Shown here one piece after another: positions 10,958 to 22,200 of a DNA stretch of 64,000 nucleotides. The stretch is from NCBI GenBank assembly GCA_004335835.1, contig RWJK01001388.1:149236-213235 (forward strand). Reading direction: 5' to 3'. Each line of letters opens with the position of its first letter. Position 1 is the first letter of the stretch. The notes beneath the pieces were generated by a model. The model saw nothing but the letters and a program-made list of their open reading frames with translations. It made no database searches and was not told the DNA's origin. The translations under genes were made by a program, and so were the position numbers. Origin of the DNA: Scenedesmus sp. ARA3 (lineage: Eukaryota; Chlorophyta; Chlorophyceae; Sphaeropleales; Scenedesmaceae).

Positions 10958-13900
10958 AGGGTGTTGCGCTGAGTGGCTGGCTGTGGATGGATGGGGTGTG
11001 GGGCACCGAGGACGCCCCTCTGATCATTTGAAGTGACCCTGCGGCTGACGCTGCTGCTGCTGTTGCTGCTGCCACCTGCTGCTGCTGCTGCTGCTGCTGC
11101 TGCAGGGTGTCGCTTTGAGTGGCCGGCTGTGGATGGATGGGGTGTGGGGCACCGAGGACGCCCCCCTGATTATCCAAAGGGACCCTGCGGCTGATGCCTC
11201 AGCGCCTCCTAGTATCATCGAAATCGTTGACATCTTCAACTGCACATACATGTATTTCAAAGGCATCACCTTCCAGCAGCGGCTGGAGACTGCAGGTGGC
11301 AACGTGGTGCACCTGGCTTCCTGGTGGGTGGGGTGTGGCTGCAGGGACTGCTGCTTAACTTAAAGGTGTGACACACACATTGTTGTTGCTTGTTGCGTTC
11401 CTGTCAGCTTAGCATGTGGTTAGCATGTGTGCTCCGATACAAGCAAGCAAATTGTGCTTGATTGTGGGTGAATGGATGTGCGATCAGCAGTTGCGCTTGC
11501 GCAGCCCAGAGCAGCAGCAAGCACTGTGAGACCGACACACGAGCCAAAGGTCAGTGCTTACAGGCTGTATGCTGCCGCACAGCTGCCACACGCACCTGCT
11601 GCAAGCTTTACTTTCATTACCCCAATGTCACCTGAGTGTCACTGGAGTGTCCTTTCACCGTCACACGAGCGTCACCCGCTGACAGTCACCTGAATGTCAC
11701 CTGCTGGTTGTTACTGTGCAGCTCCTACGTGTATCTGATGAACGTGACCATTGCGGGTTACGGCACTGGCACCGGCTACCCTGGCAGCAACCAGGCTCTC
11801 AAGGTGAGGCTGGCACTGCTGTGACACTGCATCAAACCGCATTGTCCCTTGAACACATTTGTTATGGCTGCTATGCTGCACCATATGCTGGCATTAGCTA
11901 CCCTGGCAGCAACCAGGCCTCCAATGTGGGGCAGCTACCAAATCGAACAGCAGTGTGCTATGGCTGCTGTTGTGCAAGATAGGTTGCTGTAAATGAATGC
12001 GGCTGCGGCGGTGTGTATACTTTTCATTGAAAACCTAAGTAACAACTACACTGCTCACCTGCACTACGAGAGCAGGCACACACCATGCACGACTGTGCAG
12101 TGCAGAGCCTATCTGGTGCAGTTGCTCACATCAATGTGCCAACAGTCAGGACGGACCTTAAATCAGCCGCCAATTGCCGCAGCACATGCAGATTGCAGTG
12201 CCTGCTTGCCTGCTTAAGCATCCTTCTGCTGTGCACATGTGCGCCGTCGCATACGTGTGCTGTTGTGCAGATCAACCAGGTGAAGGGCCTGTATGTTGAG
12301 GACAGCGACATCTTCGGTTCCTGCCCTAATGGCGTGGGCCTGGATGGAGTGGCGGTCCAGTACGGCCACGTGTGCAGGTCAAACATACACCACGCAGACT
12401 GGTGCATGTACATTAAAGGTGAGGATAATACCTGCAGCTGGGGATGTTGGCAGCACATGGGTAATCGTACTGCTTTAGGAACCTGCGTTGATGGCGATGT
12501 GTGGTTGAACCCTGTGCAGACTTATGCGACCAAAGACTGGTTGATCAACACAGTGTGGCAACTGCGTTGCAGGAAAGCCAGCACGGAGCGGACAGCAGTG
12601 GCAGCCGCAACTGCAACAGCACCAGGGAGCAGTACGATAAAGCGGCACAGCTGTGCGTGCTGGAGCATGTATGCTCTGCTGCTGCTGAGACATCTGCTGC
12701 TGCTGTGTGCGTACGTGCAGGCGGCTCTGCCTACTAATTGATGCAAACATTGACAGCAACACAGGTGCGGCCACAACTTGCTGTGCCTTGGTGCCACAAA
12801 TGCATTATGGAGACAATTTGTGCTGTTTCTGGACGATGCACTTGGTGGTGTTGTTCGTAGGGTGCCAACTTATCTTCAAGCGTCATGCGCAATTCTTCTC
12901 TCTTCAAACATCATGCAAACAGCGGTGCAATGCACAAAACCCTGGGGAGCTTGTCGACGATTGCCGTGCTCTGTTCCCTGCTACGGTTGTCTACTGTTGT
13001 GCAGTGCACCACTGCCAGCAGGCGGGTCTCAGGGTGGGCCAGGGCACAGGGTTTGAGTTCATGACGCCGCCCTTCCTGGAGTACGAGGCCTACGGCATGA
13101 AAATGACGAATAACGTCATTTATAACGTGTGGGGAGCCGGGCTGGGGGCGATCGGCAGCTACTCTGTGCTGATCGCACACAACACGCTGTACAAGTGAGT
13201 GTGCGTTGAGGGTGTGTATAGGCCTAGTCATGCCTAGTCATGCAGCAGCAGCTGCTGCTGCTGCTGCTGCTGCTGTGCTCAAAGCAGGTGCACAACATAC
13301 TCATGCTGTGTGCATGCTTGGACAGGTAGCAGAAATCTGCATGCAGAGAGTTTGCTGTGCTTCTGCCAGGCCACAAAGTGCAGCAATCCCAGCCTTGTTG
13401 CCTTGAGCCTCCCTACCCTGCTGCTGCCACATCTCAGCACCGTGGTTTCTTTGCTGCTGCAGGGTTGGCAGCAGGTCTCACACAGTTGAGTTTAACTATG
13501 GCACAAGGGGCTGCGGCTCAAATGCAGTATGCACACGCAACTGGAATCTGGGTGAGTGTGAAGGCCGTACCATCTGAGGTGGTGCTGGGTCCTTCGTGCA
13601 TGTACACTACCTTGCTGATGAGGCATTTGCCTGCAAGCAGCTGGATCGGCTGGTGTCACTCAACAGTACTGCCTGCAGTGTGTGGCATGATCGATCCAGA
13701 TGCCCTGTATAATTGAGAAAGCTAAAACTCCACCATTTAGTGCCTGGTTGCCATGCAGCGTTTACCTGCTTGCGCTCAAAGTGCACCTCACGTTGTCACC
13801 AACATTACCATCATACCCCAGATGCTGTGCACACGTGACAAGCAGTACAACGTTTATACACGCCTGTGTACACATGTGTTTGTATGCTTGCACGCAGGCG

Positions 13901-15028
13901 GCTGGGGCCCTGCTCTGGCCACAAACCCGGCCATCAGCATCCCCTGCATATCAGATGCTTTGCACAAATCACGAGCAGTATGATAACCCCGTGTTTTATG
14001 CATACGTGCAGGAGGCTGGGGCCCTGCGCTGGCAACCAGCCCAGCCATCAGCATCCCTTCAAAGGACGTGCAGTTCCTCAACAACATAATTGTCAACCCA
14101 AAGAACGAGTCCTCAATGTGGTCACACTTCTCAGTGGGTGCTGCGCTTGATCTCACAATTGTGACACTTGCACGCTTGAATGTAACACACACGCTTGCGT
14201 ACACAATTGCATCACGCATGTGCTCTGCGCCTGCGTTGGGAGGACAGCATCAAGGTAGCAGGCCTGCTTGTGCTGACCAGCCCATCCTTTGCAATGTCTC
14301 CCGTTGATAAGCACTGTTCCTAACATACCCCTGCCAGGTGCACCTGATTGCGCATCAATCTTCATCTCATGACTGCCGCCGCCGCCCCCACTGCCACAAA
14401 ACAAAGGTCAGCTCCAACCTCAACACCACCGGCGGCAGCTACCCTCCCAGCATGCCCAACCCCCTGTCAGTGACACAAGGCTTTGTCATCAAGGGCAACG
14501 TGTTTGTCAACCCGCACCGCAGCTACCCCAGCATGAGTCTGGGGCTGGCGGCCTGCGAGAAAACAGGACTGCCTTGCGACCCCACCACGGTGAGGCTGAC
14601 TTGCATACAATATTGTGCAGCTTGAACATGTATTTTTTGTAATGCAACTGCTTTCTCCTTGGGTCGTTCTTGGGTCGTTCAGAACAGCCTTGATCAACAT
14701 GAAATCATCAAGTAGTATTATAAACCCGCACCGCAGCTACCCCAGCATGAATCTGGGGCTGGGGGCCTGCGAGAAAACATGACTGCCCTGCGACCCCACA
14801 ATGGTGAGACCCATGGGCCAATGCTAGTTGTGTTTGTGTACCTTGAAACGTGTCTTTGCAAGTCGAGAATGCTCTGTATGGGTCACCTGAAACAGCGTTA
14901 GATTAGTGGCAATGCACAGGTACAGTTTGTTAATTTTGGGAGAGCCTTCAAGGGCCTCTAGCATTGCAGCTGCTGCCTGCTCAGCTGCGGCACGCTTGCC
15001 TCTGATAGCCGAGTGTCAACAACCCTCA

Positions 15029-15086
<58 letters not shown>

Positions 15087-15364
15087 TGCTGCTGAATCTA
15101 CTCCTGCTGCAGGTGCTTGTCGACAACCTGATCAACGTGCCTGGCCTGAACCTCACCTTCACCGACCCTGAGTCACTGGTCCTCACCGACGACTCCAAGG
15201 CAGCACTGCGTGCAGCAAACTACAAGCACGCCGCAGAGGTGCTATTCGCAAGCTGGACCACAGGCGTTGAGACACCTCCGGGGGTGCTGGACAACACCCT
15301 GCCGATTGACAGGGACGGCAGCAGCAGGGACGGCGGCAGTGACCTGCCTGGCGCCCGTGTGTAA
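10457..15364 (+). CDS. Secreted right-handed beta-helix protein, copy 3 (C-terminally truncated, possibly degenerate)
   Basis: Exons homologous to copy 2 are at 10457-10595, 11106-11323, 11722-11803, 12271-12418, 13005-13194, 13463-13551, 14012-14133, 14407-14589 and 15113-15364. They stay in phase if the small fifth exon (12721-12764) is skipped. That exon has an in-frame TAA at 12735-12737 and is 44 nt instead of 36, so including it would end or shift the frame. Skipping is phase-neutral (phase 1 to phase 1). The last exon reads past the point where copies 1 and 2 have a GT donor after DLPG; here the donor is replaced and a TAA follows at 15362-15364. The two Cys-rich modules are therefore absent, and none is recognisable in the following 2 kb. 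The first exon with signal peptide was not located. It is either a shorter secreted beta-helix protein or a gene in decay. Confidence 0.7.
10731..10784 (+). repeat. Downstream partial copy of the 3' end of exon 10457-10595
   Basis: It repeats CAAGGGGCTACTCAA and ATGAACATCAAGCCAGTG. The donor context has changed from GTGAGT to GTGGTG. Confidence 0.85.
10919..11050 (+). repeat. Upstream partial copy of exon 11106-11323, with CTG run and acceptor
   Basis: From 10960 it repeats the first ~85 bases of the real exon, including the CTGCAG acceptor. It carries an in-frame TGA where the real exon has CAA (LII then stop instead of LIIQRDP). Confidence 0.9.
11884..11925 (+). repeat. Downstream partial copy of the 3' end of exon 11722-11803
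   Basis: CTACCCTGGCAGCAACCAGG recurs. The donor-side AAGGTGAGG has become AATGTGGGG. Confidence 0.75.
13820..13946 (+). repeat. Upstream partial copy of exon 14012-14133 with its intron end
   Basis: From 13898 it encodes GWGPALATNPAISIP after a CAG acceptor, matching the real exon start. The preceding intron sequence (CAGATGCT, then TGCACA) is also duplicated, so the unit spans the intron-exon boundary. Confidence 0.85.
14726..14812 (+). repeat. Downstream partial copy of the 3' end of exon 14407-14589
   Basis: It repeats CCGCACCGCAGCTACCCCAG through to a GTGAG donor. A TGA interrupts it where the real exon has GGA. Confidence 0.85.
15031..15093. repeat. (CTG)n tract in the last intron of copy 3
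   Basis: About 20 CTG units with one TTG interruption lie 19 bases before the acceptor of the exon at 15113. Confidence 0.9.
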
Positions 15365-15442
15365 TGATGTAGCTGCTGTGTTGCGCAAAGCTCTGTCAGC
15401 TGGTAGGTACCTGGGCTGTTCAAGATGACTGTCGGCCGGTTA

Positions 15443-15523
15443 ATTTGTTGTGCCACGGTGGCCTTGCAAGTAACGCTCGGTTTATTTGTTGTGCCACGGT
15501 GGCCTTGCAAGTAACGCTCGGTT
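15443..15523. repeat. 41-bp tandem duplication
   Basis: Two nearly identical adjacent units share GTTGTGCCACGGTGGCC and CTTGCAAGTAACGCTCGG with a 41-bp period. Confidence 0.9.
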
Positions 15524-17654
15524 TCCGACAGCCAGGCATGTTTGTAAGCCTGTGGTTGTTGCGTAGTGCGCAGCGGGCTGATCATGTCGGCAGGCGCAGC
15601 TGTCATTTTGAGCCGGGCTCTGGTGCCAAGTTGCAGCGGTTGATGCACTGGATATAGTGTGCGCTGGATAATAGCATGACAGCCGTCTAGGCTTGTGCAC
15701 ACAGGTCGTGTGTGCTGTGTATGCTGGGTGATGGCGGCAAACAAATGCTTGATCAGTGCTTGACCGATCAGTTGGTTTTGCCCGAGGATTTTGCACGAGG
15801 CAGGGTTCAGAGTGACTGCTCCACTAGGATGGCCAGCGCACTAGGATAGCCAGCGCTGTGTATGAAGGCTTTTGGCTCGGCAGCATACGTCAGGTGTTTG
15901 GGCAGCACGGTTTGAACTGCGCAGCAGGATGTGCATGTCTATCTTGCTGCACGCCGTCACGGTGCCGAGTATGGACAGCACGGTACAAGCTGGCAGGTGT
16001 TTGGTGCTACAACCAATAGCATGTCAGGCAGCAGGGTGACTACGTTCGCACTGCTGCAGCCTTTACACATTGTGCAGCTGTGTTTGTGTGCTGCATGCTG
16101 GTAGAAGCAATGCAGCAGATGACACTTTGAAAATCTGAAGGCTGTGCGCTTACCTAGGGCGATGTGGACGGTGAAAGGGACTTTGGGAATTGGTGCATGC
16201 ATTGAGCTCTTCTTATCTGTGCTGCATGTGATGACTTGGACTTCTTCCTGCACTGTGGTCTACTACAAAGGCATTGCAGGCGGTTTCATTCTACTGCTGC
16301 ATCTCTCGGCTGTGGTGGGTGAGGTACCACCATATTTGCGGCTTGATCTGTGGTGAAGCAATCACCAGCATTAGTGGATTGGATCATGCCATTGTTGCTG
16401 AACATTCTCTGCCCATGCATACCGGTGCGGTGTCTGGCAAGTAATCCCACTATAGCAGCTCAACATAACACACTTACAGTCTGTTGTGCTGTGGCCCTGC
16501 TTGCATGCCAGCTGCGCACTAATGTGCATGCCTGTTGTTTGCGGCTCACTGGATTGCTGTATGAGGTTTGGGGCAGTATGATTTGAAGCTGATGCATGTT
16601 GAGCTGATCTGTTGTGTTATGCTTGCGAGTTGCTTCATTCATTCGGTCAGTAGAGGCCATGCATTGCCTGTTGCCTTGCCAGGCACAGCAGCGGCACTGT
16701 GGTTCCACAACTTCTGTCTTTACATGGCTCAAAAATGCACCCATGACTTCTGTTTTGTGCATGCAGTAGCACACTGCAGCGCCTGCTTGAGCAACAGACA
16801 CAGCCACTGCAGCTGCATACATTTCTTTTGTTCAGATTTGCACACATGACTGCCATAGAAGTACCATCGTCATTACACTAATCCACGCATCCTTCAACAT
16901 GATGCAGGTCTGTCAGCAGGTGTGATGTGCAGCAGAGTGTGCAGGCCTGGGCCCTGACAGTGCTGCCACCTTGACACAGGTGGTGAATGGCTTTTGGCAC
17001 TGCCAGTTGGGTTCTTGAATGGGTGAGCCACTATGTTGGTGGTTGCTGCTGTTGTTGCCAGCCGTACAGCATTCCAGCAGCTGCTGCTCTGAGTGCCACG
17101 TGGCAGTGCACTGCTGTCATCCTCCCTGTGTGCATGTGATGCTAACTGTTTGGCTGCTGTGCCTTATCCTACAGCCACATTGCTGCCGCACCGCATCCCG
17201 TCGTGCTCACTCTGATTGGCCCAGCATATATAATCCAATACAACAACAGCACTTGTTGCCAGCGCTGTCGGCTGGGCAGATCCTCAGGAGTAGGCTACCG
17301 CTGCAGCAGTGGGGACACCTGCCAATGTTCTTGTTCTGCAGGAGATTTGTAGCACTGGTTCAATTGGTAACACGACGATGTTGATGGAACCGTTCCTCTA
17401 CAGCAGTAATGAACTTTCCTTGTCTCAACCTCTGCGGCTGGTGGCTGAGCTTTGCAGGTTGCACACAACATTGACAACATGCCAGGTAGCTTGGCATCAC
17501 CCCAGGGTGGGCCAGGCCTGCGTGCAATAACACCATGCCAGCTGCTAACATGTTAGTGGCCACACCCAAATGCTTACATGTTTTGTTTTGTGCTACACCA
17601 AGGCTACACTTTGTGCTACACCGTGGCTACACTTGAAGAAATAAAACTCACTCC

Positions 17655-18020
17655 TGTGGGCCGGTGCAGCAAGGGGTGCCACATTGGTGTGGTACTAGTA
17701 GGCACTGTCTACCGCTGATGCTGATGTGTAGGCTATTTTACTGCTTTACCGCTGTGAGCAGCACCACGCCTCCGTGCCCTTTAAACACTTACTTTACGCA
17801 TTTTGGGGACTATTTTATTGCGATTTCGAGGCGAAAGGCGCGACTCCCCCTGGAATAGAATTCACGGCGACGCTGCTGACCATTCGACTCCTGCTTCTAT
17901 TGACGCCTGTTTGCTGGTTACGGAGCACGAAAGTTTATGACTTACATACTAATATTTTCTGAAGGCGTGCGGTGCCCTGTTTCAGAGCTGCACCCCAGGT
18001 GCTGCCCAACAGCAGCACTG
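17655..18020. repeat. Diverged ~360-bp direct repeat, unit A
   Basis: It shares many blocks with unit B at 18288-18640: GTGCAGCAAG, CTTACTTTACGCATT, AAAGGCGCGACTC, GCTGCTGACCATTC, TATTGACGCC, and CCCTGTTTCAGAGCTGCACC near its end. It has a TACTAAT box about 40 bp before TTTCAG. Confidence 0.8.
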
Positions 18021-18287
18021 CTGAGCTAGCACAAGCCTGTCTGGTGCCAGGATGCTCTGCAAGCACAGGCAGCATCGACCACATGTGTTCTGTCTACAGC
18101 ATGGCGCTGACCGACACAGCAAGGACCCTCCAGCAGCTGCATGGCTCAACAGCAGAAGCTGCCAAGCTTAGCTTAGCTAGGGCAGAGCAAGGCAACCACA
18201 ATCATGGCATGATGCCGGTTGCAGCTGCCCACGGCTGATGCTTACACATTGCGCTGTGCGGTATCGGAAGTGTATATATGTTCAAGC

Positions 18288-18640
18288 CCGTGGGCTGGTG
18301 CAGCAAGTGGTGCCACAGCGGTGCGCCTACTGCTGGTGTGTAGGCTTGTTTACTGCTTTTCCGCTGTGCGCCACCCCACACCTCCATGCCATTTACACGC
18401 TTACTTTACGCATTATTAGTTTATCTTATGCTGCTTTTGAAGTGAAAGGCGCGACTCTCGTTGAAAAGGAATCCACGGCGTCGCTGCTGACCATTCAACT
18501 CCTCCTTCTATTGACGCCGGTCTGCTGATTACGGAGCACAAAAACTCGTGGCTTGCATACTAATACTATTTGAAGGCGTGCCGCGCCCTGTTTCAGAGCT
18601 GCACCCCAGGTGCTGCCTAACAACAGCACTGCCAGGATGC
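18288..18640. repeat. Diverged ~350-bp direct repeat, unit B
   Basis: This is the second unit of the pair. It keeps the TACTAAT and TTTCAG arrangement and the same block order as unit A. No long reading frame is shared. It could be a non-autonomous mobile element or an old segmental duplication. Confidence 0.8.
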
Positions 18641-19228
18641 TCTGCAAGCACAGGTGTTTCCTTCGGCCTGCTGGGCACACCCGCCCTGGCTCAACGGCTC
18701 ACCAACACATAACATGGCCACGTTCGTTTGTTTTACACGACGAAAACAGCCCATTTCAAGCCATTGACAGAGCCACACCCTTCAAGGCTTGTCCACAGGT
18801 GGCCTGCAGGACACAGCTGGCGCCTGGCGCCACAGCTGTTGCAAGCTCAGCTTTAGTAACATTGCTGCCATGACCTGCTGGCTGCTAAGGCTTCAGACTT
18901 CCCCCATGTATCTGCTGCCTTTGCAGCTGTGCAGCATGCCAGTCAGCTGCGCTGCTGCCCTCTGGCCGTAGCCAGTGCCGCCACCCATCGCACAAACTGC
19001 TGCAGCAGCAGCGCTGCAATAGATATTGCGTGCAATGCGCGTTGGCTGCTGCACTGAAGCACCTGGCGTAACTGCCACTACTCAGCACATCATGCAGACT
19101 GACTCCAGCTGATGCAGTGCGACTGCTGCAGCTGCATTGCCAACCGGCACAACAAGCCGGCTGTCCCTTCTTGCTGCCGTGATGGCTGCGCGCTGCCTTT
19201 GCCGCCTGCCAGTGCAAACCCAGAGCAT

Positions 19229-22200
19229 TCAGTTTGTCTGGCTGCTGAGCTCGCGCTTCCTGCCATGCAGCGCCTGGATCTCCTGGAGCCACTCAGAGCA
19301 GCTCTTGCCCTCATCTGCAGCCAGGCAGCAAGTGCATACGCGCGGCACGTGAGTGGCACATGCATCGCAGATGAGCAGCAGCGCATGCAGAAGAAGCCAA
19401 TTTGCAAAATGATGATTGCAACAGCAGGACTGTGGCCACACACAAGCACACCCTGCACGGCTTATAAGCATGTTGTTATTCAGTACGTCTGCACTCACGT
19501 TTAGTGCCGGGCAGCAGGTGCTGCGCGGGCATTTCCCAGAAGTGCTGCAGGTCACTGCTGACCTCCCGCAGCTTGGTGGCGCGCTGCTGCTGCCCGCCCT
19601 CCAGCAGCTCCACCAGCCAGGGCAGCACCTGCTGCGTGTCACTCGCGCGCAGCGCCTCCACCTGCAAGCATTAGATCAAGCAGGGCAGCAGTAAGGGACG
19701 GCAGTGGCAAAAACAAAGCAGCCAACAGCACCTGCTGCTGGTCCTGGCGTGCAGTGCGTCCACCTGCAATTTAAATAGATGCAGGTTAAGCAGAGCAGCG
19801 TGATCGCAGAAGCGGCAGCCTCTGGCATGCTGCTGCCCGCCCTCCAGCAGCTCCACCAGCCATGGCAGCACCTGCTGCGTGTCACTCGCGCGCAGCGCCT
19901 CCACCTGCGATGCGGAATGTTGAGAGTGCAGAAAACAAGGGCAAAGACAAGCTCTGCGCATGCATTGATTTGGCTTGATGCCTCCTGGCGGACCAACCGG
20001 CCTGGACGCCAGTGCCGCTGACTTCTGCACATATATCTCCACCACAGTGCATCGATTGCAGCACTTGCAGCATGCTGAATTGAGCCCAACATGAAGGCTG
20101 CCAAACAGACATAGCATGGCTGCGGCGCACAGGGCGGCCCTGCAACACTTGCCACTCAAGACAGCAGCCAAACATCATGCAGCACAACGCACAAGGGACG
20201 CAGCTGCTGCAGTGCTGCTCAATGCGAGTGTGATGTTTCTAGCCTGTGCAAACATCTAGATGCTGCTGGCATGCCTGCGCAGCCTGCACACCCCCGCTAG
20301 CGCACCTGCTCCTGCAGCTGCGCAGCCTCGTCTGCCGCCTGTGCAGCGCTTGCAGCAGCGCCGCGGCAGAAGCTGCTGAGCCGGTCCAGCTGCTGCTGCA
20401 GCTGCTGCAGCTGGCGGCACTCGTCTGCACGCATTTCAGCGCAAGCCCAGGAGCAGCGGTTGAGACACAGCACTTTGAGGCCGCCCCCGTTGTGGCAGGC
20501 TGACATCTGCAGACAGTGCTGTCTTGCGCATGTGGACAGCTGGCGCAGCACGCATGGCAACAAAGCAGCAAAACAGGTGCGTGGCCTCATAGTTGCATGT
20601 AACACTGCAGCAGCTCTCACCTGCCACCTCCAAGAGCAGTGCCGCCGGGCACCTCACGGGCGCAACTGCATCAACCGAGCATGCAGCGCGCAGCGCAGAC
20701 ACAGCAGCAGCATCCACCCCGCTGCCACTGCTCCTGCCACCACTGCCTGCGGCGCCGGCTGCTGGTGCTGCTGCCCCAGCCAGGCGTGCAGCTGTGAATG
20801 CCTTGGGTGCTGTGGTAGGCCTGCCGAGGTGCGACAGCTGCTGCGATGCAAGCTGCAGCCGAGTGATGGTGGCAAGGGTGGTGCTGGCTGCTCCTGCAGG
20901 GACAGCACAAGGAGCGCAACACAGGCCATGGCCCTCAGCACATCAATAAACTACAGCTACCATCAAAACAAAGCAAGCAAGCTCATGCCAGCCCGATCCC
21001 ACAGCAGGCGCACATAGATAATTGTTGTTCACACGAGCATAGCAGTAGTGCCGAAGCATCCACACAGCTGCTGTCGCTTGCAGCTGCCAACTCACCAGCT
21101 CCGCCTGCTGCCGCACCCAGCCTCTGCGGCGGCAGCGCACCACACACCGGCAGCCGCGCAACCACCCCAGCCTCCCTCGCCAGCTCATCCCTTCCTGCAT
21201 CTGCGCTGCGGCTGGCTGCTGCTGCAGTGGGCGCCAGCTGCTCAAGCAGCAGGCTGCGTGCCTGATCACGCTGGCTATGCAGGCCGGCGTACAGCTCCAT
21301 GTTGTCTGCTGCCACGCGGTACAGCAGGTCGTTGAGCTCTGCGTCTTCCCGTACTGCTGCCTTAATCAGGTCCCACTTCTCCTGCAAGTGGGCCTCAGCC
21401 TGCAGGAGCAGCGAAGCAGGCCATGCCGTTGAGCACGTAGCGCAAGTGAAGGCACGTGCAGGCTTGCATGAGGGCGCAAGCAGCGACAATCGTTGTGTGC
21501 CCGCACATTTGTGAAACGGCCACTGCCGGCACGCCTGCAAGCTGTCCTTCGGCCCGCACCGCCAACAGAACATGGCTTGCAACTGCAGCTCTCCCTACAC
21601 CACACATGAACCATCTGCTGCAGCAGCAGGCCAGGCTCACCTGTATGCACGCATCCACATCCTGCTCAAACTCAGCCTTGCGCTGAGTCAGCACTGCCAG
21701 CTCAGCTCTCAGGCCCTGGGCCCGCAGCCACAGCGCAGCCAGCTGGGACTCCCAGCTGCCAGCAGCAGCACCACTCAGCAGTGGCACAGCACCCATCAGC
21801 TGCTCCAGCTGCACTTCCGCCTCCGCAGCAGCAGCTGCTGATGCCTTGGCCTGCACGTACAGCTGCACGTGCATCTGCTGCCGCTGCTTCACGAGCATCT
21901 CCGGAGACTGGAACGCGGCGGCCTTGTCAGACTGCTGCTGCTGCTGGCTGATGCTGGTCTGCCAGGGGATGGTCCAAGGCAGCGTGTAAGGGCAGGTCGC
22001 TGCCGCTGCTGCTGCAACATCTGCCGCAGCTATCAGCAGGCCCTGCTGCTGCGCCTTGGACGCACTGCTCAGCTCCTGGCCTGCTGATGCAGCGCTGCTG
22101 CCCCAGCCAAGCGGCGCCAGCAGCGCAGTCTCTGCTTCATCGAGTATAGCAGTCAGCTCCTGGCTCGCCTGCGCTGCTAGCTGGCTGCTGCAGCTCAGCA

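Larger units (their letters stand above)
15365..19228. other. Long gene-free stretch
   Basis: No recognisable protein or RNA gene was found on either strand. The stretch contains a 41-bp tandem duplication at 15443-15523 and a diverged direct repeat at about 17655-18020 and 18288-18640, each listed separately. Confidence 0.5.
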
